Positions 1 to 7,060 of a stretch of 17,252 nucleotides of DNA are shown here, piece after piece. The translations under genes and the position numbers were made by a program. Numbering within the stretch: position 1 is the first letter of the stretch; every line of letters begins with the position of its first letter. The notes under the pieces were generated by a model, which ran no database searches, had not been told where the DNA came from, and worked only from the letters and a program-made list of their open reading frames with translations. The stretch comes from CAYQAE01 sp964415445 [NCBI: uncultured archaeon] (GTDB lineage: Archaea > CAYQAE01): contig CAYQAE010000041.1 in assembly GCA_964415445.1 (NCBI GenBank), positions 1 through 17,252 of the forward strand, given 5' to 3'.

Positions 1-69
1 TCCAATTTTGATTTTTGGATTTTCCGCTGATCTTTTGATGGATCCAAATCAATAAATTTTTGCAGACGC

Positions 70-129
70 CTAAATTCTTAAATTCCCGAAAAAATAGGCA
101 TTAGTTTTTCGGGAATTTAAGAAATTTAG
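70..129. repeat. Long imperfect inverted repeat (hairpin) at the broken end of fpg
   Basis: Bases 75-93 pair perfectly with 105-123 (19 bp). After one unpaired A at 124, bases 70-74 pair with 125-129 for 5 more bp. The loop is 94-104 (11 nt). The core of each arm reads TTCCCGAAAAA / TTTTTCGGGAA. The right arm is continuous with the surviving fpg frame and sits where recognisable Fpg homology begins. The left arm lies beyond in-frame stops. The GC-rich part is next to the loop and no T-run follows, so it does not look like an intrinsic terminator. It may be a rearrangement junction, a short mobile palindrome or an assembly artefact; the sequence alone cannot decide. Confidence 0.85.
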
Positions 130-589
130 TTTTGTAAACGTACGTAAATTAGGAAAATTATACATATATGATTCAGTTAAAAAGTTTGTAAAAGACCATA
201 AATTAGGTCCAGATGCATTTACGATAGAAAAAGGTGAATTTAAAAAAAGACTATCACAAAAACGTGGATCAATTAAATCAGCTATAATGGATCAAAGTAA
301 TATAGCTGGTATTGGAAATATATATACTGATGAAATCTTATATCTGGCTAAAATATATCCTAAGGCAAAAATTAACGAAATTGAAGATAAATTAGATCTT
401 ATTTATGATAATATGAAAATTATTCTAAACAAAGCTATTGAAAATGATGCTAGCATAGATTTATATCCTAATTATTATCTGGCCAAAGCAAGAAAAGAAA
501 ATTCAGAATGTAGAATCTGCGGTGGTTTAATTAAAAGAACAAAAGTTAATGGGAGATCTACTTATTTCTGTAAAAAGCATCAAAAATAA
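98..589 (+). pseudogene. Formamidopyrimidine-DNA glycosylase (Fpg/MutM), C-terminal part, 5' truncated
   Basis: Fpg removes oxidised purines such as 8-oxoguanine from DNA and cleaves the abasic strand. The frame from 98 matches the second half of the family. An 'NVRKLGKLYIYD' strand near 134-169 and 'LGPDAF' are followed by the helix-two-turn-helix region MDQSNIAGIGNIYTDEIL (287 on), which is the family's most diagnostic motif. A C-terminal zinc finger follows. The finger is CRIC-x16-CKKH, so the fourth ligand appears to be His instead of the usual Cys. The N-terminal catalytic domain (Pro-Glu start and catalytic Lys) is missing: in-frame stops lie at 71 and 95, and too little sequence remains to the left edge to encode it. 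The first in-frame ATG (287) falls inside the H2TH motif, so it is not the true start. This is either a pseudogene or a gene split by rearrangement or misassembly at the palindrome 70-129. Confidence 0.85.
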
Positions 590-624
590 TCTAATCCGTA
601 ATTTTAATCTAAGTACAAAAAATA

Positions 625-1371
625 CTAAATATTTTCTCCTGTAGTTAAATACAATATTCCAAGGATTATTGGTTGATGTATTAGATAAATAAAAAGAGAA
701 TACATTCCTAAAAAACAAATAGCTTTTACAAGTGATAAATTTGAAAATTTTGGAGCTTTAATTCTACTTTCTAATTTAGTATAAAATGTATCTCCAAAAG
801 CTATCCCTAAAAGAACTACTCCAATCCAAGGAAAAATTGGAAAATAATCAACAGTACTAAAATTTGAAGGCTTCAGACCCAACCAAAAAAACATAGATGT
901 AGAGAAAGTTTTTTCAGATAAATATATACCTAGCCCTATTGAAATTGATCCTAATATTATGTTTAAATTGCGTTTCTCAATAAATGGATATGATAAAATT
1001 ATTGCTACACCAATAAAGTGAAGAATTCCAAAAATCACATATTCATCTTCAATAAATATCCAAGTTGTAAAAGTAACTAACAAGCCCCAAATAAATATTT
1101 TTATTCCTCTTAATAAGTATTTTGAGAAAAGAAAATTATCTTTGTCTTTTTTAGCTCGTTTGTAGCTAATTGATAAAGATATACCTACAAGGAAAATAAA
1201 TGTCGATGCAGTAACATATGCAAAAAATAACCAAAAACCTGAACTTGCATCTATAGAATAGATATCAAAATAGTTAAGATCATATAAAAAATGATATAGT
1301 ACCATCATGCAAATTGCAATGCCACGAAAAAAGTCAATTTCCCAAAATCGATTTTCTGATCTTTTATTCAT
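625..1371 (-). CDS. DUF1624 / HGSNAT-catalytic-domain-like multispan membrane protein
   Basis: This 248-residue integral membrane protein has about seven hydrophobic segments, roughly at residues 12-32, 44-66, 87-106, 111-130, 134-152, 174-194 and 214-240. The N-terminus FWEIDFFRGIAICMMVLYHF fits the 'D..RG.a...M...H' signature of the DUF1624 family, related to the catalytic domain of heparan-alpha-glucosaminide N-acetyltransferase. These are thought to move acyl groups across membranes; the actual substrate here is unknown. H27 is the conserved His candidate. The gene is monocistronic or nearly so. It is convergent with the fpg fragment (35 bases apart) and follows the BON gene after a 65-base gap that carries a T-run on the minus strand. 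The ATG is preceded only by a weak AAAGAA purine stretch. The family call is good; the biochemical role is open. Confidence 0.75.
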   Translation of the reverse strand: MNKRSENRFWEIDFFRGIAICMMVLYHFLYDLNYFDIYSIDASSGFWLFFAYVTASTFIFLVGISLSISYKRAKKDKDNFLFSKYLLRGIKIFIWGLLVTFTTWIFIEDEYVIFGILHFIGVAIILSYPFIEKRNLNIILGSISIGLGIYLSEKTFSTSMFFWLGLKPSNFSTVDYFPIFPWIGVVLLGIAFGDTFYTKLESRIKAPKFSNLSLVKAICFLGMYSLFIYLIHQPIILGILYLTTGENI

Positions 1372-1408
1372 TTCTTTATTTAGATAAAAACAAAATTAAA
1401 AATAGCTT

Positions 1409-1424
1409 ACTAAAAAAATAAAAT
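1409..1424 (-). terminator. T-run terminator candidate after the BON gene
   Basis: The plus strand here is nearly all A, giving T-tracts on the minus strand just past the BON stop codon (1437) and before the DUF1624 gene. Archaeal termination commonly uses such T-tracts without a hairpin. No stem is evident. Confidence 0.4.
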
Positions 1425-1436
1425 GGGTTTTTTTGA

Positions 1437-2117
1437 TTAACTTTCTGCAGCTACCTCTAATTTAGTTGAATTTACATCTACTACTCCTTGAGTATATGCT
1501 GCACTATCTACAGCTTCATCTCTCTCTAATCTATCTTGTACTATACCTTTGAGATCTACAATTCCATTTTTTACTCTAATGTTTATAGAATCAGGATCTA
1601 TCCACAAGTTTCTTTCGAAGGCATCTGTTAAGTTCTCTGCAATTATCTCATCTGATGGTCTTTTTGTAGGTACAATTGCAATATTATCTTCTATGTCTGT
1701 AACGCCTGCTATATTCTCAATATTTCCTTCAATAACTAATTTCTTCCAATATGCATCAACAGTACCGCTTAATGTAACTCTACCACTTTCTACATTTAGA
1801 TCTATTTTAGTTGAATCAATATCTGGATCCCAAATTAATAAATTTCTAGCATTAGATAATATTTCATCGTCAGTAGGTACAACTTCTATTGCATATTCAA
1901 CATTTAATTTGTTATTTACTGCAGCAACTCCTACTATTAACCATGCATCACTAAATGCAGCTCTTTTTGCTCTATATGTAGGAACTTTTCCTTCTAATGT
2001 AACAATAGCATTGTCTACTTTTACCTTTATATTTGAGGCATCTACACGATCATCCCAATAAAAATGATCTACTACTTTTGTTTTTATATCCTCATCTGTT
2101 ATCATATTCAACCCCAT
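1437..2117 (-). CDS. Three-BON-domain protein without a signal peptide
   Basis: The 226-residue protein is almost entirely three BON (bacterial OsmY and nodulation) repeats, at about residues 8-76, 82-150 and 154-223. Each starts with 'DE.I...' and a helix, continues with 'W D..vD...I.v.V..g.VtL.G.V' and ends with a second helix and a 'v.nv' strand. In bacteria BON domains occur mainly in periplasmic, stress-induced or secretin-associated proteins and are thought to bind phospholipid membranes. Here neither a signal peptide nor a transmembrane segment is visible, so a cytoplasmic or membrane-surface role is more likely. The upstream start (2117) gives MGLNM. The ATG at 2105 may be the true one, since it is preceded by a GGGGTTGA stretch and fits the spacing from the palindromic TATA-like box at 2134-2145. 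The gene diverges from a winged-helix gene 83 bases away, which may regulate it (inference). Confidence 0.85.
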   Translation of the reverse strand: MGLNMITDEDIKTKVVDHFYWDDRVDASNIKVKVDNAIVTLEGKVPTYRAKRAAFSDAWLIVGVAAVNNKLNVEYAIEVVPTDDEILSNARNLLIWDPDIDSTKIDLNVESGRVTLSGTVDAYWKKLVIEGNIENIAGVTDIEDNIAIVPTKRPSDEIIAENLTDAFERNLWIDPDSINIRVKNGIVDLKGIVQDRLERDEAVDSAAYTQGVVDVNSTKLEVAAES

Positions 2118-2133
2118 ATTATGATTTTTTTTG

Positions 2134-2145
2134 TTTTATATAAAA
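2134..2145. promoter_or_regulatory. Palindromic TATA-like box between divergent BON and winged-helix genes
   Basis: TTTTATATAAAA is a perfect 12-bp palindrome. At about 26 bp from box centre to start site, minus-strand transcription would begin near 2113, a short leader for an ATG at 2105. Plus-strand transcription would begin near 2166, about 35 nt before the ATG at 2201. It could serve one or both genes. The call is by position and composition only. Confidence 0.5.
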
Positions 2146-2200
2146 TTTTTCTTAATATACATAATTAAAATGAGATTTAATTCTAGTTTTTCTACTTTAC

Positions 2201-2848
2201 ATGGAAAAAAATAGTATTATTCAAATATCACCAGAATTAAAAAATATAATTAACTTATACTACTTTATGAAAAAAAGATATCGAAAAAAAGAACATCTCT
2301 TTTTGAAAGACAAACCTATAAGGATTTTAAAAAGATTAAATCGCGAAGAGATAAGTTATGCTACATCCCTATCTTCTGATACTAATTCTACATATACTCA
2401 TGTTGTTCATATCCTACAAGACTTTGAAAAATTAGGATTGATTGAATCTCGTTGGGATGGCAGAACTAAATTGGTTAAAATCACTCAAAAAGGTCAGGGT
2501 TTATCAAATTTAATTGAGAATATTGAAGACTATATAAATTCCCTAGAGCCAAAACCCAAAATAAAAACTGATGAGACACAAGATGAAATTAATTTGAAAT
2601 TAGATAAACTCAAAGAAGTAGAAAAAAAATTAGATGAACTTAGAGATAATTTTGGAAAATATAAACAAAAATACAAATATGTAGATATTGCAAGAAAAGT
2701 AGGTGCATATAAAAAACAATTTAGAATAATTAAAAGTTCAAATGATGAAGTTATTTCATTTAAGGAAAGACTTGAAGAGCTTTCAAAAGTAATATTAGCT
2801 AAATACAAAAAATTAAAGCAATATAATCTTGATAAAGTGAATTTATAG
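2201..2848 (+). CDS. Winged-helix (MarR-like) protein with C-terminal coiled coil
   Basis: The N-terminal half (about residues 25-105) reads as a winged helix-turn-helix: 'IRILKRLNREEISYATSLS', then 'STYTHVVHILQDFEKLGLIE', which is the recognition-helix and helix-after pattern, then the wing 'SRWDGRTKLVKITQKGQGL'. This resembles MarR/ArsR-type archaeal regulators. Residues about 125-210 are highly charged with heptad-like Leu/Ile spacing (LKEVEKKLDELRDNFGKYK), predicting a long coiled coil for dimerisation or partner binding. No ligand-binding domain is visible. The gene is divergent from the BON gene and about 108 bases upstream of the pyruvate oxidoreductase start on the same strand. A TATA-like box lies in that second gap, so the two are probably separate transcripts. 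Target genes are unknown; the two neighbours are natural candidates. Confidence 0.7.
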   Translation: MEKNSIIQISPELKNIINLYYFMKKRYRKKEHLFLKDKPIRILKRLNREEISYATSLSSDTNSTYTHVVHILQDFEKLGLIESRWDGRTKLVKITQKGQGLSNLIENIEDYINSLEPKPKIKTDETQDEINLKLDKLKEVEKKLDELRDNFGKYKQKYKYVDIARKVGAYKKQFRIIKSSNDEVISFKERLEELSKVILAKYKKLKQYNLDKVNL

Positions 2849-2870
2849 CAATTTAGTTACTTTTTTAGGC

Positions 2871-2878
2871 TTTATAAA
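2871..2878 (+). promoter_or_regulatory. TATA-like box for the pyruvate:ferredoxin oxidoreductase gene
   Basis: TTTATAAA matches the euryarchaeal TATA consensus. It would place transcription start near 2900, giving a leader of roughly 55 nt that includes the ribosome binding site at 2941-2947. Confidence 0.5.
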
Positions 2879-2940
2879 TAAATTTTGTCCATAAACTTTA
2901 AGTAGGGTATGTTATGATTGATTTTTGAAAATAAATCTGA

Positions 2941-2947
2941 AAAGGAG
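2941..2947 (+). promoter_or_regulatory. Ribosome binding site that fixes the nifJ start
   Basis: AAAGGAG lies 9 bases before the ATG at 2957. The longer frame opens at a TTG (2918) with no such site and adds 13 residues that do not belong to the family, so the ATG is the better start. Confidence 0.7.
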
Positions 2948-2956
2948 AAATTATCT

Positions 2957-5900
2957 ATGAAAAAAGAAATGAAAGCAATTGATGGTAATACTGCTGCAGC
3001 TCATGTAGCATATGCATTCAGCGATGTAGCTGCTATATATCCTATTACTCCATCTTCACCTATGGGTGAATTAGCAGATGTATGGTCTGCAAATGGTAGA
3101 AAAAATATTTTTGGTGAAACTTTAGATGTAATTGAAATGCAATCTGAAGCAGGAGCTTCTGGTGCTATTCATGGTTCACTTTCAGCTGGAGCCCTAACTA
3201 CTACATTTACTGCATCCCAAGGTTTAATGCTAATGCTTCCCAATATGCACAAAATTGCAGGGGAGATGCTACCTACAGTTTTTCATGTATCTGCACGTTC
3301 CCTAGCTTGCCAATCACTTTCTATCTTTGGAGATCATTCTGATGTAATGTCAGCTAGAAATACAGGATTTGCACTTATGGCTGCAAGTTCTATTCAAGAA
3401 ATTTTGGATTTAGCCGCAATTTCTCATATGTCAACTCTAAAGGCTCAAATTCCGTTCTTAAATTTCTTTGATGGATTTAGAAATTCTCATGAAATTCAAA
3501 AAGTAGAAATCCCTGATTATGATTATTATAAAGATTTAATTGATAGGAAGGCAATTGAAAAATTTAGAAATAATAGCCTAAATCCAGAGCGGCCATATCT
3601 AAAAGTAGGTGCCCAAAATCCTGATGTATATTTTCAGGGACGTGAAACTGTAAATAAATATTATTTAGAAGCACCTGAAATTGTACAAAAGCAGATGAAT
3701 TTATATGCAAAAGTCTTAGGCAGAAAATATCATTTATTTGATTATGTAGGAGCAAAAAATGCAGAAAAAATTATTGTGGCGATGGGTAGTGGATGTGAAA
3801 CAATCGAAGAAGCTATTAATTATCTTAATGAGCAAGGAGAAAAATTAGGACTGATTAAAGTACGTCTTTATCGTCCATTTTCACAAAAACATTTCATAGA
3901 GGCTATTCCAAAAACAGTGAAAAAGATTGCAGTACTTGATCGAACAAAAGAACCAGGAGCAATTGGTGAACCACTATATTTAGATATAGTATCTGCACTA
4001 AAAGGAAAAGATATTGAAATAATTGGAGGGAGATATGGTCTCTCTTCAAAAGAATTTACACCTTCTATGGTAAAAGCAGTCTATGATCATTTAGATGGTA
4101 AGGCAACTCATGGATTTACTGTGGGGATTGTCGATGATGTAACAAATACTTCTATTGACATAAAAGAGAATTTAATTACAGAACCAAAAGGCACAATTGC
4201 CTGTAAATTTTGGGGATTAGGTGCTGATGGAACAGTAGGTGCTAATAAAAATTCTATCAAAATAATTAGTGACAACACTGATAAATTTGCACAAGGATAC
4301 TTCCAATATGATGCAAAAAAATCAGGAGGTATTACTCGAAGTCATCTTAGATTTGGAGATTCAAAAATACAATCTGAATATTTAGTTCATAATGCTGATT
4401 TTATAGCATGTCATCAACAATCATTTATTGGTCGATATGATGTATTAGAAGGTATAAAAGAAAATGGAACATTTTTACTTAATTCTAATTGGTCAAAAGA
4501 TGAAGTCTTTGAAAATTTGACAGAGAATATGCAAAAGACAATTATTGAGAAAAATATTCAAGTTTACAACATTGATGCATTAAATATTGCAAATAAAGTT
4601 GGTTTAGGAAAGAGAATTAATACAGTAATGCAGACTGCATTTTTTATAATTTCAGGAGTTTTAGAAAAAGAAAAAGCTGTAAAATTAATTAAAAAGACAA
4701 TCCAAAAAACTTATGGAAAGAAAGGAGAACGAATTGTAGAGATAAACTGGAAAGCAGTTGATGAGACAGAAAGCAAACTTGAAAAAATTGAAATACCTCC
4801 TCAAATACCTAAAAAACATCAAGAACCAAAACAATTAGTTCCAGAAGACGCAGATGAATTTACTAAAAATGTAATTAAAAAAACAATGCTAAACAAAGGC
4901 AATGAAATTCCTGTATCTCAAATGCCACTTAATGGAGCAGTTCCAACTGGTACAACTAAATTAGAAAAAAGAGGCATAGCTCCAATGGTCCCACATTGGA
5001 TCTCAGAAAAATGTATTCAATGTAATCGATGTTCAGTAGTATGTCCTCATGCTTCAATTCGTCCAAAATTAATTAGGCGACAGGATTTAAAAAATAAACC
5101 AGAATCATTCAATACTATTGAAGCAAAAGGTAAAGATGGAGAAAAATGTGATTTCAAAATACAAGTCTATACTGAAGATTGTCAAAGCTGTTATCTTTGT
5201 TTCAAAGAATGCCCTGCTGATGCAATTTCGATGGAACCAATAGAGAAAGAAAGAGAGGCAGGAGAAATTGAAAATGCTGAATTTTTTGAGTCTCTTCCAA
5301 ATGTTGAAAGTGTACAATTTAGAGAAACTACATTGAAAGGAAGTCAATTTAAGCAACCATTATTGGAATTTTCTGGTGCATGTGCAGGATGTGGTGAACC
5401 TCCTTATGTTCAATTATTAACTCAATTATTTGGAGATAGAATGATTATTGCAAATGCTACAGGTTGTTCATCTATTTGGGGTGGAACATTTCCAACATCA
5501 GCATATACTAAAAACGAATATGGAGAAGGTCCTGCTTGGGCAAATTCATTGTTTGAAGATAATGCAGAATATGGTCTTGGAATGCGACTTGCAGTAGCTG
5601 CAAACCGAAAACAATTGAAATCAAATATCCAAAAATTAATTAAAATGGATATTAATTCAGATGTAAAAGATGCAATACAATTTGCATTAGATAATTGGGA
5701 TTCAACAGATTCTAAAATGAAAGAGAATTCAAGAAAAATAAAATCAATGCTTCAAGATACCCTAAAATCAGCAAAAGATGAAGAGTTGAAAAAAATACTT
5801 AAAAAAGTAATAGAAATGGATGATTTTTTTGTAGAAAAAAGTGTATGGGCTATCGGTGGCGATGGATGGGCTTATGATATTGGATATGGTGGTCTTGATC

Positions 5901-6481
5901 ATACATTAGCTTCTGGAAAAAATATCAATATACTAGTATTAGATACTGAAGTATATTCAAATACCGGTGGTCAAGCATCAAAAGCGACCCCAATGGGTGC
6001 TATTGCTAAATTTGCTGAATCAGGTAAACCAACATTCAAGAAAGATTTAGGAAAAATGATGATGAATTATGGTTATGTTTATGTGGCATCAGTATCTTTG
6101 GGCGCAAATAAAAACCAATTAATGAAAGCATTTAGAGAAGCTGAATCTTATAATGGACCTTCAATTGTTATAGCATATGCACCATGTATAGCACATGGAC
6201 TTGACATGTCAGAGACAATAATTGAAGAAAAATTAGCAGTTGAAAGTGGTTATTGGCTGCTTTATAGATTTAACCCACAATTAAAAACAGAAGGTAAAAA
6301 TCCTCTAATTTTAGATTCAAGAGAACCGAAAAAATCTGTTGATGAATTAATGGAGCGAGAAAAACGTTATGCTTCTTTGAAGAGAACTTTTCCTGAAAAA
6401 GAGAAAAAATATAGAGAAGAAACTAAAAAATTCTTAAAAGAGAGATATCAACAATATAAGGAAATGGCAGAAGTAAAATAA
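2957..6481 (+). CDS. nifJ: Pyruvate:ferredoxin (flavodoxin) oxidoreductase, single-chain NifJ type
   Basis: This enzyme oxidises pyruvate with CoA to acetyl-CoA and CO2, passing electrons to ferredoxin or flavodoxin. From the chosen ATG it has 1174 residues, full length for the fused homodimeric form. The N-terminal domain has the pyruvate-binding YPITPSSPMGE (28-38, with T31). A ferredoxin domain carries two [4Fe-4S] motifs, C686-x2-C689-x2-C692-x3-C696 and C742-x2-C745-x2-C748-x3-C752. The thiamine-diphosphate domain has CAGC (809/812), C837 and C1077, which match the proximal-cluster ligands of the Desulfovibrio africanus enzyme, and a GGDGWAYDIG Mg/TPP motif near 970. All key residues are present, so it should be active. 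The gene stands alone with its own promoter, RBS and hairpin terminator. Archaea usually use separate PorA-D subunits, so transfer from a bacterium is plausible (inference). Confidence 0.95.
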   Translation: MKKEMKAIDGNTAAAHVAYAFSDVAAIYPITPSSPMGELADVWSANGRKNIFGETLDVIEMQSEAGASGAIHGSLSAGALTTTFTASQGLMLMLPNMHKIAGEMLPTVFHVSARSLACQSLSIFGDHSDVMSARNTGFALMAASSIQEILDLAAISHMSTLKAQIPFLNFFDGFRNSHEIQKVEIPDYDYYKDLIDRKAIEKFRNNSLNPERPYLKVGAQNPDVYFQGRETVNKYYLEAPEIVQKQMNLYAKVLGRKYHLFDYVGAKNAEKIIVAMGSGCETIEEAINYLNEQGEKLGLIKVRLYRPFSQKHFIEAIPKTVKKIAVLDRTKEPGAIGEPLYLDIVSALKGKDIEIIGGRYGLSSKEFTPSMVKAVYDHLDGKATHGFTVGIVDDVTNTSIDIKENLITEPKGTIACKFWGLGADGTVGANKNSIKIISDNTDKFAQGYFQYDAKKSGGITRSHLRFGDSKIQSEYLVHNADFIACHQQSFIGRYDVLEGIKENGTFLLNSNWSKDEVFENLTENMQKTIIEKNIQVYNIDALNIANKVGLGKRINTVMQTAFFIISGVLEKEKAVKLIKKTIQKTYGKKGERIVEINWKAVDETESKLEKIEIPPQIPKKHQEPKQLVPEDADEFTKNVIKKTMLNKGNEIPVSQMPLNGAVPTGTTKLEKRGIAPMVPHWISEKCIQCNRCSVVCPHASIRPKLIRRQDLKNKPESFNTIEAKGKDGEKCDFKIQVYTEDCQSCYLCFKECPADAISMEPIEKEREAGEIENAEFFESLPNVESVQFRETTLKGSQFKQPLLEFSGACAGCGEPPYVQLLTQLFGDRMIIANATGCSSIWGGTFPTSAYTKNEYGEGPAWANSLFEDNAEYGLGMRLAVAANRKQLKSNIQKLIKMDINSDVKDAIQFALDNWDSTDSKMKENSRKIKSMLQDTLKSAKDEELKKILKKVIEMDDFFVEKSVWAIGGDGWAYDIGYGGLDHTLASGKNINILVLDTEVYSNTGGQASKATPMGAIAKFAESGKPTFKKDLGKMMMNYGYVYVASVSLGANKNQLMKAFREAESYNGPSIVIAYAPCIAHGLDMSETIIEEKLAVESGYWLLYRFNPQLKTEGKNPLILDSREPKKSVDELMEREKRYASLKRTFPEKEKKYREETKKFLKERYQQYKEMAEVK

Positions 6482-6487
6482 ATTAAG

Positions 6488-6516
6488 ATCCGTACAATAG
6501 GTACGGATATTTTTTT
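6488..6516 (+). terminator. Hairpin plus T-run terminator after nifJ
   Basis: A perfect 8-bp stem (6488-6495 with 6501-6508, ATCCGTAC/GTACGGAT) with a 5-nt loop is followed by a 7-T run at 6510-6516, seven bases past the nifJ stop. This is a classic bacterial-style intrinsic terminator. Read on the minus strand it has no T-run after the stem, so it is oriented for nifJ. Confidence 0.8.
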
Positions 6517-6523
6517 AAAAAAT

Positions 6524-7006
6524 TTATTCGGAACTCGAAGATGGTTTTTTGAAACTATTTAATATTTCATTTAATCCGTCTTTTAGGATTTCCCCTATTT
6601 TTGCAACTACTTTTTCACTCCCGCTGTCGATATGACCTACCAACTTTTCCACGTTATCATAAACTATATCATAATATTCGCTATCCATCAAATCATATGT
6701 TCCTTTTGAAACCCCACCACTTCCGAATTTTTTCTCAATTCTCTGAATTACTTGTTGCATCAAAACTCCATGTACTTCTTCTAATTCCTCTAGCGATTGA
6801 TAAACTACTTCTATTTGATCTCTAATTTCGTTTTTAATCCTATCTACTTCACCCGAGAGCCATTCTTCTTCCTCTGTTTTTTGCGAACTAAGTTTACTCC
6901 CTACTGTAGGTGGTTTCTTTGCCATTGGTGGCTTCATGCCCATTTTAGGTTTCATAGGTGGTTTTGGTTTCATTGAGGGTTTGGGTTTAGGTGGATTATC
7001 AGCCAT
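6524..7006 (-). CDS. Unknown protein: Pro/Lys/Met-rich repeat tail plus helical domain
   Basis: I do not recognise this family. The 160-residue protein starts with a low-complexity, strongly basic tail of about 35 residues built from short MKPKP/MKPPM-type repeats. After an acidic patch (TEEEEW, about 45-50), residues about 52-150 are mostly predicted amphipathic helix: 'VDRIKNEIRDQIEVVYQSLEE', then 'VHGVLMQQVIQRIEKKF', then 'YDIVYDNVEKLVGHIDSGS' and a final helix. The protein ends in KKPSSSSE. There is no signal peptide or membrane segment, so it is probably cytoplasmic, with the basic tail suited to binding nucleic acid, lipid headgroups or an acidic partner (inference). A TTTATAAA-like box at about 7038-7047 on the minus strand suggests its own promoter and a short leader. 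It is convergent with nifJ and downstream of the prenyltransferase gene. Confidence 0.75.
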   Translation of the reverse strand: MADNPPKPKPSMKPKPPMKPKMGMKPPMAKKPPTVGSKLSSQKTEEEEWLSGEVDRIKNEIRDQIEVVYQSLEELEEVHGVLMQQVIQRIEKKFGSGGVSKGTYDLMDSEYYDIVYDNVEKLVGHIDSGSEKVVAKIGEILKDGLNEILNSFKKPSSSSE

Positions 7007-7060
7007 TTATATCACTATGTGTAATTATAATACTCAAATTTATAAAATATACTATATCTA

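Noticed and set aside
70-129. The palindrome as an intrinsic terminator
   Set aside because: The GC pairs lie next to the loop, the base of the stem is AT-rich, no T-run follows on either strand, and the right arm is continuous with the fpg frame.
287-589. A complete 100-residue protein starting at the ATG 287
   Set aside because: The ATG is inside the conserved H2TH motif of Fpg, and homologous codons continue in frame upstream to about 122, so it is an internal Met.
1549-2061. Long plus-strand open frame opposite the BON gene
   Set aside because: It is antisense to a protein with three clear BON domains; its own translation is low-complexity Ser/Thr/Phe text with no family features.
2918-2956. 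TTG at 2918 as the nifJ start
   Set aside because: It lacks a ribosome binding site and adds 13 residues not typical of the family; the ATG at 2957 has AAAGGAG at good spacing.
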